Position numbers and translations under genes: made by a program. Source: Adiantum capillus-veneris (taxonomy: Eukaryota > Streptophyta > Polypodiopsida > Polypodiales > Pteridaceae). From it: DNA of 64,000 nucleotides. The stretch spans positions 105,374,355-105,438,354 of the forward strand of contig CM043943.1 in assembly GCA_014529385.2 (NCBI GenBank), written 5' to 3'. The notes under the pieces are model-generated. The model did no database searches. It saw nothing but the letters and a program-made list of their open reading frames with translations, and was not told the origin of the DNA. Below are positions 41,817-53,597 of this stretch, piece by piece. Every line of letters starts with the position of its first letter. The first letter of the stretch is position 1.

Positions 41817-42035
41817 ATGAATAGTCCACATGATGATAATTTCTATCGCTTTCACTCTGTACGATCTATTAGAATTTACGTATGGATTAGCCGTAAAATA
41901 TACTTTCAACAACGTATAGTGTTTCTCTTTGGCCCTGAAAGGTTCAATGAAATACTTTTATCACTGGATCCCATCATACTACCTCTCATAGACTATAACT
42001 TTTCTTTTGATGTAAGCGTAGTTATCTTGCTATGA
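41817..42035 (+). CDS. Small ORF A in the Gypsy-3 LTR
   Basis: 72 codons, containing QRIVFLFGPERFNEILLSLD and ILPLIDYNFSFDV. It resembles small ORF B, which overlaps its stop by four bases (ATGA), so the two look like a tandem duplication. In the 3' LTR the same frame carries a stop. The sequence lies downstream of the LTR TATA box, in the element leader. Function unknown; it may be non-coding LTR sequence that happens to be open. Confidence 0.35.
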   Translation: MNSPHDDNFYRFHSVRSIRIYVWISRKIYFQQRIVFLFGPERFNEILLSLDPIILPLIDYNFSFDVSVVILL

Positions 42036-42244
42036 ACCAGGAGGATTTGTACACACAATTAATCCCAATCACTAGACAAAATATATATATTATGGTAAGC
42101 ACAAAACAACAATTCCAGAGAACAATTCGTAGCCTATTCAGTCAGCCAAGATTGAATGCCATTAACTCATCTATTAACCCTTTCATATTACCCATGATAC
42201 GATATGACCATAGCCTTGATGTTTTCATCTTTGTGTTGTTTTGA
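42032..42244 (+). CDS. Small ORF B in the Gypsy-3 LTR
   Basis: 70 codons, with FQRTIRSLFSQPRLNAINSS and ILPMIRYDHSLDVFIFV. It is open in both LTRs (50063-50275 in the 3' LTR) with only a handful of residue changes, and it aligns with ORF A over most of its length. No known domain. The ATG overlaps the ORF A stop. Retention in both LTRs may only reflect their recent common copy. Confidence 0.35.
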   Translation: MNQEDLYTQLIPITRQNIYIMVSTKQQFQRTIRSLFSQPRLNAINSSINPFILPMIRYDHSLDVFIFVLF

Positions 42245-42446
42245 CACTCTCTTTTGTGTTCTTTCTTTGTGTGTGTGAGTGCAAGAGAGAAAGAGTGGGC
42301 TTCTTTGATTGCACTTCTTTCCAAACCCTAGTCTTCATGGCATCTATGGTTTCACTCCTTCATATAGTTTTGGAGTTCTCTCACAAACTCTCATAGCCAA
42401 AGCCCGGTGCTTTTCTGGCAAGACCGCAAATTTCTTGACATATTTT

Positions 42447-42460
42447 TGGTGAACCCGACG
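42447..42460 (+). promoter_or_regulatory. Primer binding site of Gypsy-3
   Basis: TGGTGAACCCGACG, six bases after the LTR end TTGACA. It is not the initiator-Met type; I cannot assign the tRNA by eye. Confidence 0.55.
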
Positions 42461-42493
42461 CGAATCTGCCAGGGTGAGAGTTTGTGGGTAACC

Positions 42494-43740
42494 ATGGGTG
42501 ATCATGTTGAGCAACAAGGTATGCATTTTGACCCAGCAACAATGCAAATGTTTCAAGAATTTGCAATGTTCATGCAACAAAAACATGCCACCGAAAGAGG
42601 GGAGATTTCAGCAACGAAGGCCATACAAGCAGTCGTCAATATAATGGATCAATTCAATGGCAAAGATGTAACCATGTACTTACGCGAGTATGTGAAGGAC
42701 ATGGAGCTGCATCGCGTGTCAGAAGGTGAGATGATTCAAAGCTTTGAGCTAGTTGTTGCTCTAGAAATTAGAGAACATGTTAGGGGAATTAAAGATGGAC
42801 ATGGGAGAAATTGGGAAGAACTCAAAGTAGCTTTAAAGGAGGAATATTTCATGGAGGACTCTGAGAGAGTGACCAAAAGGACATTCTTAGAATGGGTAGT
42901 CAAGCCAAAGCAAGGACTATCCGAATAACAGAGCTACTTAGGGAATTTGAGCGGCGCTATGCACAAATCACTAGGACAGAAAGAGCCACACTAGATGCAG
43001 AGAAGACAGATCTTTTCTTACAAGATGTAGGTAAAGAGTTTCAAGAAAATTTGGAGCTTCTTCTTGAAGATAAAGATGCTGAGCAAGGACTAAAGACCGA
43101 CCGGAATGAGGTTGAAGGTGATGTCTCACTGCTTGCCAAACGACAAAGAAGAAGGGACAAGATGGTAGTAAACACTACAAGTCCTTCCACATCAACTCCT
43201 GACAAAATGGTAAAGCCTACTTTTATCGCTCCGAAGTTTGATGAGTCCATGCTAGATGAGCTTGTGAAGGGAATGTGTGACTTGAAGGTGAAGCTTGCAA
43301 AGCTTGAAGAAAAAGGCCAACCATCAGGGCCACTTTCTAGGCAAAGTCAACAGCCCAAAGAAGGGTTTGTTAATAGATGTATTTGGTGTGATAGTACAGA
43401 CCATGTAAGAAGGGATTGTGATGATTTTAGTGATGCTTTGTCAAAAGATGTTGTCTTTTTTAAGGATGGTAAAATCCACTTAAGAGAGATAGGTCTACCC
43501 TTGAGAACTAACTTTGGGAAGGGGGGAATGCAAACCTTAGTTGAAGATATGGCAACTAAGCATGCCACCTCTTCAATTGAGGCAGCTACTTATGGAGTAA
43601 AAATTGAGCATCTTAGTGATGAACAGGTGAGTAACCATCATGGTCAATTTTGGCCAAATGTCATGCAATTAGTCAAAAAGGGAAAGCTTACAAAAGAGAT
43701 TTTACATGAAGCACGTGATTGCATACGTCTAGAAACATGA
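42494..43740 (+). pseudogene. gag: Gag of Gypsy-3
   Basis: It starts MGDHVEQQGMHFDPAT in a strong start context (ACCATGG). The capsid region includes WEELKVALKEEYFMEDSERV and FLEWVVKPKQGLS. A one-base shift near 42918 moves it to the next frame, which continues ITELLREFERRYAQITRTE. The zinc knuckle CIWCDSTDHVRRDC has CX2CX4HX4C spacing. After it comes KDGKIHLREIGLPLRTNFGKGG, and the frame closes at a TGA at 43738. Gag would form the virus-like particle around element RNA. Confidence 0.8.
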
Positions 43741-43752
43741 TGGAATGATCCA

Positions 43753-45163
43753 GTGGACTCATTGCCAATGCATGCCTACATTACAAAATGCCAACAAAAT
43801 GAGGCAATTGTAGAAGAGAAGCGCAGACGTGAGAATGTTGATGAAGGACCATCAAAAAGAGCTTCTAGAAGTGGTGAAAGAAGCGACTCAATGCCTTCTC
43901 AAACACCCTCAACACAAGGAGCGTCTCCACCTGAAGTACTCATGGAGGAGTCTACAACAAGAAAGAAGAAAGAGCCAACAAAAGGTAAGACAAAAGGCCC
44001 AACTTATAAACTACAATCTGATATTGACGTTGCTACAGATTGAAAGAAAGTCTTGGAGGAAAGAATCTTAAATACCAAGCTTGAGTTTACTTTGGGAGAA
44101 GTTCTTGGCATTGCAAAGCGTGAATTCCACGAGGAGATCATTGACATCATCAAGAGAAAGAGGCAAACTCTTGTTGAGGTTGCTCGTCCACAGGTTGACG
44201 GAGAAACCTTGAAGATACAAGGGATGCAATTGCAAAGTAAGGAGGATGATGGAGCTGTGGTAGGATGCTACCAATCTAGTGGGAGAGTGAAGCAAGTGTA
44301 TTTCTCAAATGATGATGAAGAAGTTGAAGCTATTCCTAGGAGCTACTATTCACGAAGTCATTGGGCAAGGGCTACTACAGAAACTTTGGTCAAGGTAGGT
44401 GATCTTGAAGAGCCATTTTTTGCCTTGGTTGACCATGGTTCAGAAATAAACATAATGTCAAAGAGTCTCTACAACAAGTGCAAATGGCCGATGGACACAG
44501 ATCATGGTTAGATGGTGAAAGTGGAAAACAATTCATCCGGTGAATTGTATGCACATGTCCAGGTGTGAAGGTGACAATAGGTGATTAAAGATTGACCAAA
44601 ACTTCTTTGTACAGGATACATCTTCATATCATCTCATCCTTGGACAACCCTACATTGTGGGAGTTCAAATGGGAACAAAGGTAATGGATGATGGTTCAGC
44701 ATATGCTAGGATACGTAGCAAAGATGGTAAACGAGCTATCCAATTTCTCACAGTTTGTGTTAACCATGAAAGAAATCGTGACAACCTCAGACAACATCCT
44801 CCACCAAAGGTGAGCAAAGAGTTTCATGATCATAGAGAAATGATGGGTTTGGCCAAGTACCATTGTAAAGCGAGATTGCAGTGGTACAAAAAGAAAAAGG
44901 GTCTCGCCTGATCCAAAAATAGGTGAAACTTTTTCAACGGGCTCCTTGGTAACAAGGAATGGATCAGTATGTTTTACAAAACTTGAAGATTTGAAGAGAT
45001 GTGAGAGGAAATATGTGCATAATGTACAAATAGGCATGAAAAAGAGTGGGTTGCTAGAGCCTACTGAAAATGTTTTGGATTTGTGTGAACAAGTTTCTTT
45101 TGTAGATACTATGGGTGAGCTTGATGCTATAATGGGGTCTAGTTTGCATCTTGAAATGAAGTT
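43753..45163 (+). pseudogene. Protease region of Gypsy-3
   Basis: The same frame as late gag continues (EKRRRENVDEGPSKRASRSG; LEERILNTKLEFTLGEVLGIAKREF), with TGA codons at 43738 and 44041 and TAG at 44509. The protease motif is ALVDHGSEINIMSKSLYNK, with Asp-His-Gly where most retropepsins have Asp-Ser/Thr-Gly. Downstream, HLILGQPYIVGVQMGTKV near 44632 gives the closing flap-to-core part in another frame. The rest up to 45163 is broken linker. Confidence 0.65.
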
Positions 45164-46253
45164 GTGGAAGTTTTCTCTATGGAAATGTATCAAGTAATAG
45201 AAGCCTTTAAAGAAAACCAAACAGTTAGCCCAAAAGTCCATGTTGAAACTAAATACAAGAGTGTAGCAAAGAAGGTGAAACCAGTAGCTTCACCCTTACC
45301 ACCCAACAATAGGGAAAAGATTAAGCAGGCTTCTTTACAACCAAGTTTGAGGAATCCTAAAAATATTGGGCATACCTTCACAAAGGAGTCTTTTCGAGAG
45401 TTGCAGATTGGTCGCGAGGAGTTTCTAACACAGGAGGAGACAAAGTGCTTCAAAGAAATGCTTTCAAAGCATGGTAAGGCTTTTGCATTTGAGCCACATG
45501 AGATAGGATGTGTTGATCCTTCTATTGTAGCTCCTATGGTAATTTTCACAATATCTCATGTGCCTTGGAATCTGCGGCCTATTCCGGTTCCAAAGGCTCA
45601 TTTGCCAAAGTTAGTAGAGCTACTGAATGAGAAAATCAAATGGGAATTTTAGAGCCTTCTTGTGCTCCATACTTAAAGAGGTGATTCACAGTTCCAAAGA
45701 AGAATGGTTCTCTACGCTTCATCCAAGATATGTAACCAGTGAACAAGGTGACAATTAGAAATGTAGGTACAGGTCCAATTGTGGATGAGTTTGCAGAGGC
45801 GTTTGCAGGGAGGGCAATCTACTCAATGGGGGATCTCTACTCAGGTATGATCAATTTCAGCTTGCAATCGAAAGCAGAGACTTGACAACCATGAGGACAC
45901 CTTTGGGTTTGTTAAGGATGTGTACCTTGCCACAGAGAGAAACCAACTCGGTTGCACATATGATGAATGGGATGAATAAGGTCTTACGTGACTTTATTCC
46001 TCAAATCACAATGCCTTTCATTGATGATTTGCCTATCAAAGGATGTGAAGAAAGTGACAAAGATGAAGCTTTGGATCTCAAGGGATGTCGCAGGTTTGTG
46101 GTAAATCACATAAATGATTGTGATAAAATTTTGTCTAGGTTGGAAGAAGTGAATCTTACATTGTCAGGGAAAAAGTCTATGTTTGGTGTCAATGAAGTGC
46201 TCATTGTGGGGCACATGTGCGGGCAATATGGAAACCTTGTCCAACAAAGGTAG
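45164..46253 (+). pseudogene. pol: Reverse transcriptase of Gypsy-3
   Basis: The RT lead-in is ETKCFKEMLSKHGKAFAFEPHEIG and then VPWNLRPIPVPKAHLPKLVELL. Bases 45653-45881 are broken by stops but still show VPKKNGSLRFIQD, and RAIYSMGDLYSG shifted. The catalytic box lies in FIDDLPIKG near 46018, Phe-Ile-Asp-Asp, in place of Tyr-x-Asp-Asp. Several stops and shifts make it inactive. Confidence 0.75.
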
Positions 46254-48376
46254 ATGCCATCCAAAGAATGAAAGAAACGTGCACTAGCATCATTGAGGTT
46301 AGAAGGTTTCTGGGAGCATGTGTCTTCTATGTTATTTGGATTCCACATTATGCACATGTAGCTGATCCTCTTTATCAGCTGCTTAGAAAGAATCAAAAGT
46401 TTAAATGGACAGAAGCACATGTAAAATCCATGAAAAAGCTAAAGGAGTTGCTCCAGTCAGCAACGACTTTGAGAAAGGTAGACTATGAGTATCAAAGGGT
46501 AGTAATTGTGACAGTAGACACCAGTCCTACAGGGATTGTATGGGCAATAGGGCAAGATGACAAAGAAGGACACAGGTATGTGGTAAGATTTGGAGCAAAG
46601 GTACTAAGTGCTCGCCAAAGAAACTATGCACAGATAAAGAGAGAGTTATGGGGTATGGTTACATCCTTGAAAAGTGCAAAAGAACACCTAATTGGTGCAT
46701 GTGTGGTTGTAGAAACAGATTGTCTACCACTTCTTGGGATGATTACAAGCTGCTCAACGCCATACATTGCTATGTTGTGGTGGATTGCTTACATTAAGTC
46801 CTTAAATCCCGAGTTTAAGCACATTGCAGGTAAAGACAATACAGTGGCAGATATGCTATCAAGGGCAAGGTATGAAGATGAGTCACAAATGATTGATGAG
46901 GGGGATGATGTAGGCACAAAGTTCTATTCTATCTCTCATGTCAAAGGTAACAATGTCTGCATGACTAATTCACTTGAATTGTTCTTGAAAGATCTTTATG
47001 AAGGTGATTGGCTTTCTATTGGAAGCTACTTGAGTACTCTAACAAAACAGGATGATTGGTCTGAACAAGAATTCAAGAGGATACGTAGGAAAGCATATGG
47101 GTACTTTTTAAGGGATGGTTACTTGTGGAAGCATCCTAAACAAAAGGGTGCTACACCACAACGGGTTATATGTAAAAAAGAGACTCAAGTAAAGATCATG
47201 CAATATTTTCATGAGAGTCTATGGGCTGGACATAGGGGTGTATGAGCAACCTTCTCCAAGTTGAAAGAAAAATACTGGTGGAAGGGTATGTATAAAGATG
47301 TATCTCAGTTTGTAGAGTCATGTGTAACTTGTCAAATGTATTCAAATGTTCGACATCCTGATGGATTGCACCCTACATATCCACTAGCCATGCACTATAA
47401 ATGGGTTGTGGATCTAGTCACAATGCCTTTAGGACTCTGGCAGATGAGATACTTGGTTCTTGCACGAGAGGACCTAACTAATCAGGTTGAAGGAAGAGCA
47501 TTAAGAGCTAAAACCACAGAAGCTGTGTGCAAATTCCTTCTTGATGAGGTGATTTGCCGTTATGGTTGTGTGGGAAAGATCACTGCAGATAGAGGTGATC
47601 TGGATGTCGAAGAAGCAAGGGAGTTCTTTTCTAGATTAGGAATCAAGCTTTCTCTTACTACAGCTTACAACCCTAAAGGCAATAGAAAGAGTGAAAGAGG
47701 GCATCCTCTAATCATTAAAGCTTTGGCCAAGGCTTGCGAAGGAAGAGTTGGTGAGTGGCCAAAATTGTTACCATATGCTTTATGGGCTGATCGTACAACA
47801 CATAGCTCAGTAACTGGCAACATGCCTGCGGAGCTAATGTATGGTCAAAATCCAGTGATGCCGATTGAAGATACAATTCCCACATGGAATGTACTACCTT
47901 GTCAAGAGGGGCTTAGTAGGGAAGGTCTCCTTGCACTGCGTATAAGGCAGCTAGAGAGAAGACCTAGAGATGTTGAAGCTGCAAAAGAACGACTCAAAAA
48001 TGCAAGGCTGAAAAACAAGGACTACTTTGATAAGCGACATCGACTCAGGAGCAAAGTAATTGACAAAGGTGACTGGGTTTTAGTGTATGATAGTAGCCTT
48101 GATAACCAGCACACAGTCATGCGTAAGTTCTATAAAAGATGGTTTGGACCGTATGTTGTAAAGCATGTGCATGAAAATGCTACTTAAAGCTTGTCTGAAC
48201 TAGATGGTACAGAAGTAAAGATTCCCATTGCAGGAAAAAGGATCAAAATGTTTAAGAGAAGAGGTGACAATGATCCAAAAAATGTTGACGACGAGGAAGA
48301 GCAAAACACATGTGAAAATGAATCTTTGGAATCATCCAGTGAAGAAGAAAGCAAGAAAGATGTACAACAGGACTGA
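46217..48376 (+). pseudogene. pol: RT thumb, RNase H and integrase of Gypsy-3
   Basis: One frame with two stops (TGA 47243, TAA 48185). It runs from RRFLGACVFYVIWIPHYAHVADPLYQLL through RNase H (VDTSPTGIVWAIGQ, RQRNYAQIKRELWG, HIAGKDNTVADMLSRA). Then comes the integrase zinc domain (HESLWAGHRGV to SCVTCQ), and a core with WVVDLVTMP, ITADRGDLD and GNRKSERGH giving Asp, Asp and Glu. The C-terminus has KGDWVLVYDSS and the acidic tail ESLESSSEEESKK. Integrase inserts the cDNA. It is the best-preserved pol region in the window. Confidence 0.85.
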
Positions 48377-48423
48377 TCTTACAAAAAAGAGAAAATGTGG
48401 CACATACCGGAGGATGTGCAGGT

Positions 48424-48436
48424 TTAGAGGGGGTGG
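48424..48436 (+). promoter_or_regulatory. Polypurine tract of Gypsy-3
   Basis: AGAGGGGGTGGA immediately before TGTCGTACTG, the start of the 3' LTR. Confidence 0.65.
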
Positions 48437-49603
48437 ATGTCGTACTGTGACACGTACATAGTGGGAACACATGCTACAAGATCTATCTTGTAACTTTTTA
48501 GATACATAATTATATTTCCTATAATGTACATATGCATATGTAAGTATAAAAATAATCTTTTTATCTCATCCTATTGTTTATCTCAAGGGTAACATATTCT
48601 TACTTTACCATAAAAAAGTACTATGGGAAAAGTGTCAATAGCTCCGCCTCTTTAACTTGGGGCCAAAAGCATTGATTCTTTCATTCTACCATCTCATTAT
48701 TATCTCACACCCTATCTAGGCCCTATATCTAGGGTAATTTTCAATCTATATATATTCTATGTATTTTTCATATTTTTCTTATATTTCTTTTTAAATAGCT
48801 ACTAGGAGGGAATCAAATCCTAGTGGGACACTAGGTGGCATGATTTCAAAGATACACTTATTTTAATGCATTATTGCAAGCATGATTACAAAACTTTGTC
48901 AAGGAGCAATGTCATGCTTTCATATGGCATGAGGTGTCCATTGGAATCAAATAAAAGTTTAGGCTAAAGAAACCACAAGAAGACTTTTGCTGTCAAAACT
49001 GTACCCTATTTGGATGATTTTTGTACACAAGGTTCCAATCCGAATTGAAAAATTCATATAAAAAGAAAGTCATAGGCAATGAGCTGAAGTTTCTGCCCAT
49101 ATTTTTACTTTTTTATTTGGTGCCAGAGTTGAGGAGATATGATCAAAATACAGGACCCCAGTCTGCCCACATCATGCAAGGACAGCTCATTTCTAACTTT
49201 TCCAGTTTCTATTTACACTGGCTCCTCTCTTCTTGTGTAAACCCTTGGGGGTTCCCTTCACCTATAAAAGGGGACCTCTTCTTCCTTCAAAACCACTCAA
49301 GCATTCAAGCCATTGATGAGAGGAATTCATGAGGGAGTGAGTAGTAATGTCAAATTGTACTTAGCCATTAACATAAGCCTAAACCTACACTTTCTCGTAG
49401 AGGAAGACTAGCCATTCTTGCACACTATCCTTGGAAGATCAACTCTAATCAAATAAGGTCTTGGACTTGGCGTATCAATCAATGTTGAATTCTTTCCTCT
49501 TCTTCTCTCTCCTCAATAATGGTGCCGAAGGGTTCGTCAAGTAACATGTGTTCGACATTGATGTTTTCTTGATTTCTTGTTGTTTCCTTTTTCATCTCTA
49601 ATC

Positions 49604-49640
<37 letters not shown>

Positions 49641-50473
49641 CTCTCTCCTTAACCAAACCTATCTCTCTCACTCTTAGTAATTCATCCTCTCTACAAATTT
49701 TAGGTTCTCCTTGCTACAGGTACATTTCTACCCGCAGTATCCTTATTGCCTACGGGCAAGAATAGGGCTTGGGAGGGAAACTCTCTTCTCTTCTCTTCCC
49801 TTCTCTTCTCTCATATCCACATTTTTCACATACTAGAGTTATCTTAGATGAATAATCCACATGATGATAATTTCTATTGCTTTCACTCTGTACAATCTAT
49901 TAGAATTAATGTATAGATTAGCCGTAAAATACACTTTCAAAAACGTATAGTGTTTCTCTTTGGCCCAGAAAGGCTCAATGAAATACTTCTATCACCGGAT
50001 CCCATCATACTACCTCTCATAGACTATAACTTTTCTTTTGATGTAAGCGTAGTTATCTTGCTATGAACCAAGCGGATTTGTACACACAATTAATCCCAAT
50101 CACTAGACAAGATATATATATTATGGTAAGCACAAAACTACAATTCCAAAGAACAATTCGTAGCCTATTCGGTCAGCCAAGATTGAATGCCATTAACTCA
50201 TCTATTAACCCTTTCATATTACCCATGATACGATATGACCATAGCCTTGATATTTTCATCTTTGTGTTCTTTTGACACTCTCTTTTGTGTTCTTTCTTTG
50301 TGTGTGTGAGTGCAAGAGAGAAAGAGTCGGGCTTCGTTGATTGAACTTCTGTCCAAACCCTAGTCTTCATGGTATCTATAATTTAACTCCTTCATATAGT
50401 TTTGGAGTTCTCTCACAAACTCTCACAGCCAAAATCCCGGTGCTTTCCTGGCAAGACCGCAAATTTCTCGACA
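48437..50473 (+). repeat. 3' LTR of Gypsy-3 (2,037 bp)
   Basis: It begins TGTCGTACTGTGACACG and ends CTCGACA (TGTC/GACA ends). It includes the TATAAAAGGGG promoter near 49263, a TATATA run at 49612-49638, and the small ORF B copy at 50063-50275. Its first 756 bases have no partner in the truncated 5' LTR. Confidence 0.8.
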
Positions 50474-50489
50474 ACGCACACTCATCAAT

Positions 50490-50501
50490 TGGTATCAAAG
50501 C
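50490..50501 (+). promoter_or_regulatory. Initiator-Met-type primer site of Copia-2
   Basis: TGGTATCAAAGC, one change from the common TGGTATCAGAGC, directly after the LTR remnant. Confidence 0.7.
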
Positions 50502-52700
50502 TACGGCTAGGTGGCTGCGGCGATCTCCTGGCACCGATGGATCTCGATTGGAGCTCGGTGATTCACGGCATCAGATCGGGTTGATTTGGCAACGGATCCG
50601 ACACAGATTCAACAAGTAGATCTCAAAGATCAAGGTAACAAGATCTTACACTCCACCAGGCAAAACGGGAGAGAGAGATCAAGTTTTCTATGAGCTAGGG
50701 ACACTGAGAAGCAGGTCACTGAGGTTTGGCAGCTTGACATCTGTTCAGTATTTTGTCCATAACTTAAGCTAGAATGCTCTGATTGCAGAATTGTTTTTAC
50801 AAAATGTAGATTCCTTCAAGATCTACACCTTCGTAGAAGAAATCGTTTTTTGATTCAGAGTGCAGGTGGGTCGAAAATCAAAAACACAGAGACTGTGTTT
50901 TTCAAGACAGTTTGGTGTACAAATGCTTGGAACATGAAACGAGATTGAGAGAAAGCAAACTGTGTGAGAACACATTGGCTATCTGGGGATGAGTAAGCCT
51001 AGTATTATTCAGCATTGACCTGAGTTCGATCTTCTAGCATCATCTACGGCCTCGAGCATTGACGGCTCGGCTTGGCGCATCGGTTTCAACACCGATTTGC
51101 GACTATTTGACTAGTGGGCTTTTGCCCGACGAAAGCGCGCTTTCGTCCTATTCGACTAGCGCACTTTCGCCCGACGATGAAAGCCGACATCAAGCATTTT
51201 CTCGACTTTGACAACAGGCAGCCATAGCATTGGCACTTCCGATGGAAGACAGCTCCGACGGTCATCCTCCGCTTTTCGACTTCGACGGTCATCTCCTGTT
51301 CAGCTTCGATGGCACATACCGACACATACGACTTTGACGAACCATTCCAGAGCAGGTTTTTCCTTGAGCGCACACAGCTCTTGAACAACGTTTTCGATCG
51401 ACGTTTTTACCGATCGATGAGGTAGTAGCTGCCAGTTCTTCGACGGTTTTTCTTACAAGTTGCAGTGCAGCTTGTGTGGAGCACTAGAGAGCAGTTTTTT
51501 GCACAGTTTCGTGCAGTTTCATGCTATGTATGCATATGTGGATACAGCTTGAGCTGAGATAGCTTGCAAGTAGTAGATTTACACGTTCACAGGCATTTTT
51601 GGATAGGTACACGTCCATAGATCCACTCTGTCAAGAGTGAGCTAGTTTGCCAGGCTTTTGGCAGCGTATGTAGACCATTTGTCGATCTGTTTACTGAGAC
51701 ATTGTGTGTTTAGTTTTCATGCAATTTGGTGAGATATTTTGATTTTTTACTCGGTTTCCAGGGGAAACTCTGCCGGATTTTTTCCAGATTCTCGCCATGG
51801 TTTGCGCGTATTCACAATTTGCTCTCTGATAGTGTAGTGGTCAAGTTGACTCCTACTCTGGCAGTTATCTACAGTTTTTTTGGCTTGCGGTTTGCATTGA
51901 GGTTTGGCTCATTTTGCAAAAAAAAATTTGTTCGTTTTTCCCCGTCTTCTCGCCATAAAAGTTCGCAGTGTTATGCCATCTTCTACAGTGGTCGATATAT
52001 TCCCACTTTGACAGATTTTGATAGGTTTTGTCAGTTTGGACACAGTTTGGTGTTCTTGTACCCACTCTCGCAGGAGTGAGGATTTGCATATGATTGTGTG
52101 GCTACATACATGCTAGTCACAGGTTTCACATGTTTTTGCAGATTTATGTAGGTAGTTTCTTTTGTGGGACGCGTTTTGAGCTAGTTTTCTCTCTACTTGC
52201 GTATATGGTTTTGCGCTTTATGCTCGGTTGAGCAGTTTGTCCCAGTTTATGCTTGCAGAGTTTGAAGATTGTGGAGTTGTTTTATGCATATGTGAGTATC
52301 GATTTTGATGCGTTTGATCATGATTTCGATGATTGTGTAGTGGTCGAGTTACCTCCCATTTTGTTGCCAGTTTGGCATGGTTTATGGTTGAGATTGTATT
52401 TGAGGTTTTGCTCAGTTATAGGGAAAATTCTATCATATTTTTCCCAGATTTCTCGCCATACTTTGGCTCTTAGCCATACATTTATGGTATGCTCATAGTG
52501 GTTACAGGTTTCCTTCGATTTTGCCTCACGTTCTCACATCGACGCATATTCTAAGCGTAAGACTACAACATGCAGGTTATAGGTTTTCACTATTGAGCTA
52601 CTAGTTGGTTTATGATTGATTAGCATAGTGGTCACCTAATCTCCCACTTTGTTGCCATTTTGGCATTCACTTATAGCAGCAGACATGTGTGACACAGTTG
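50502..52700 (+). other. Copia-2 leader with degenerate repeats
   Basis: No gene is supported. A phrase of the type GTAGTGGTC...TCCCA...TTGCCAGTTTGGCA recurs near 51835, 51990, 52338 and 52630, so the stretch looks like an old tandem array. Phrases such as GACTAGTGGGC/TTTTGCCCGACG around 51110-51180 also repeat locally with CGACTAGCGCACTTTCGCCC. Confidence 0.45.
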
Positions 52701-52719
52701 AGTCTACAGTGATGGCTCA

Positions 52720-53250
52720 TGATAGACGGAGGTCTCGTTCTTGCCGATACATGCGTTGTTGGCGTTGCAGTCACTTAGGGCACATTAGACGCCGTTGTTT
52801 CAGACGTATGAGATAGCAGCGGAGATGTATGCAAAGTGGAGATACGACTTTGACAGATGTTAGAGAGGTAGTTCCAGTGGCTGTCTATGACAGTGACAGT
52901 GATGTCACACTTGCCTCCAGTGTACCTCTTGCAGATTTGTCTATGGTTAGCACACTTTCTCCACAGTGGTTTTTACTAGATAGAGATGCAGTTTTCCACG
53001 TCACACCATGTCGTGAGTGGTTTAGCACATTTTCTAGTGGGAGACTTGGTTGTGTGCACTTGGCCGATGGTTCGGTGTTTGACATAGAGGGTGCATGAGA
53101 TGTTTGTTTGTCATTGCCTAGTGGTGCGTCATACATGCTACGACATGTGCGCTATGTTCCTCAGCTGAGATAGAGCTTGATCTCAGTGAGACAGTTGGCA
53201 GCTTTTGGTTGCCAGTATTGCTTAGAGAACAATCTTTCTAGATGCATTGC
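52720..53250 (+). pseudogene. Zinc knuckle and protease remnant of Copia-2
   Basis: CWRCSHLGHIRRRC near 52750 is a CX2CX4HX4C knuckle in an Arg-rich context. Next, WFLLDRDAVFHVTPCREWFS, LADGSVFDIEG and MLRHVRYVPQLR match the order of a copia protease. The catalytic Asp-Ser-Gly reads Asp-Arg-Asp. Stops at 52814, 53096 and later interrupt it. Product not functional. Confidence 0.65.
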
Positions 53251-53597
53251 GGTTCACTAGTGATTGCCAGAGGAGCCCGCAGCAGCTTGGTATATCCTAT
53301 GCATGTGTTTGAGGTTCATGACGGCGTAGTCTCGATTTTGTTGCTAGCATGCTTTGAGCGAGAGACGAGACATGTCTTTTTCGACAGTGATCTCCATCAT
53401 GCTCAGGAGACGTAGCATTTAGCTATGCAAGACATGCTAGTAGACTCTATAGAGATAGAGATAGAGGAAATGCTCTAGTGAGACAGAGCAGGTGTTGTCA
53501 GACTTTGTGCAGGTAGAGGTAGAGCAAGTCTGCTCCCTAGAGACACAGACAAAGCTAACAAATATGGAGTTTTTTTACATTCTCATATTAGAGGCTA

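Larger units (their letters stand above)
41177..42440 (+). repeat. 5' LTR of Gypsy-3, 5'-truncated
   Basis: It matches 49193-50473 closely. The copies differ mainly in the length of a TATATA run near 41590. It contains the promoter sequence CACCTATAAAAGGGG near 41247 and ends TTGACA. Confidence 0.85.
41177..50473 (+). mobile_element. Gypsy-3: plus-strand Ty3/gypsy element with 2-kb LTRs
   Basis: Truncated 5' LTR (41177-42440), primer site, gag, protease, RT, RNase H, integrase, polypurine tract and a full 3' LTR (48437-50473). The pol frames contain several stops and shifts. Integrase is nearly intact. The family is distinct from Gypsy-1/4/5: its protease active site reads VDHGSEIN and its RT box FIDDLPIKG. 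Confidence 0.9.

Noticed and set aside
48252-48470. Minus-strand and alternate-frame ORFs at the 3' end of Gypsy-3 pol
   Set aside because: They are shadows of the integrase C-terminal tail, which is in frame with the core.
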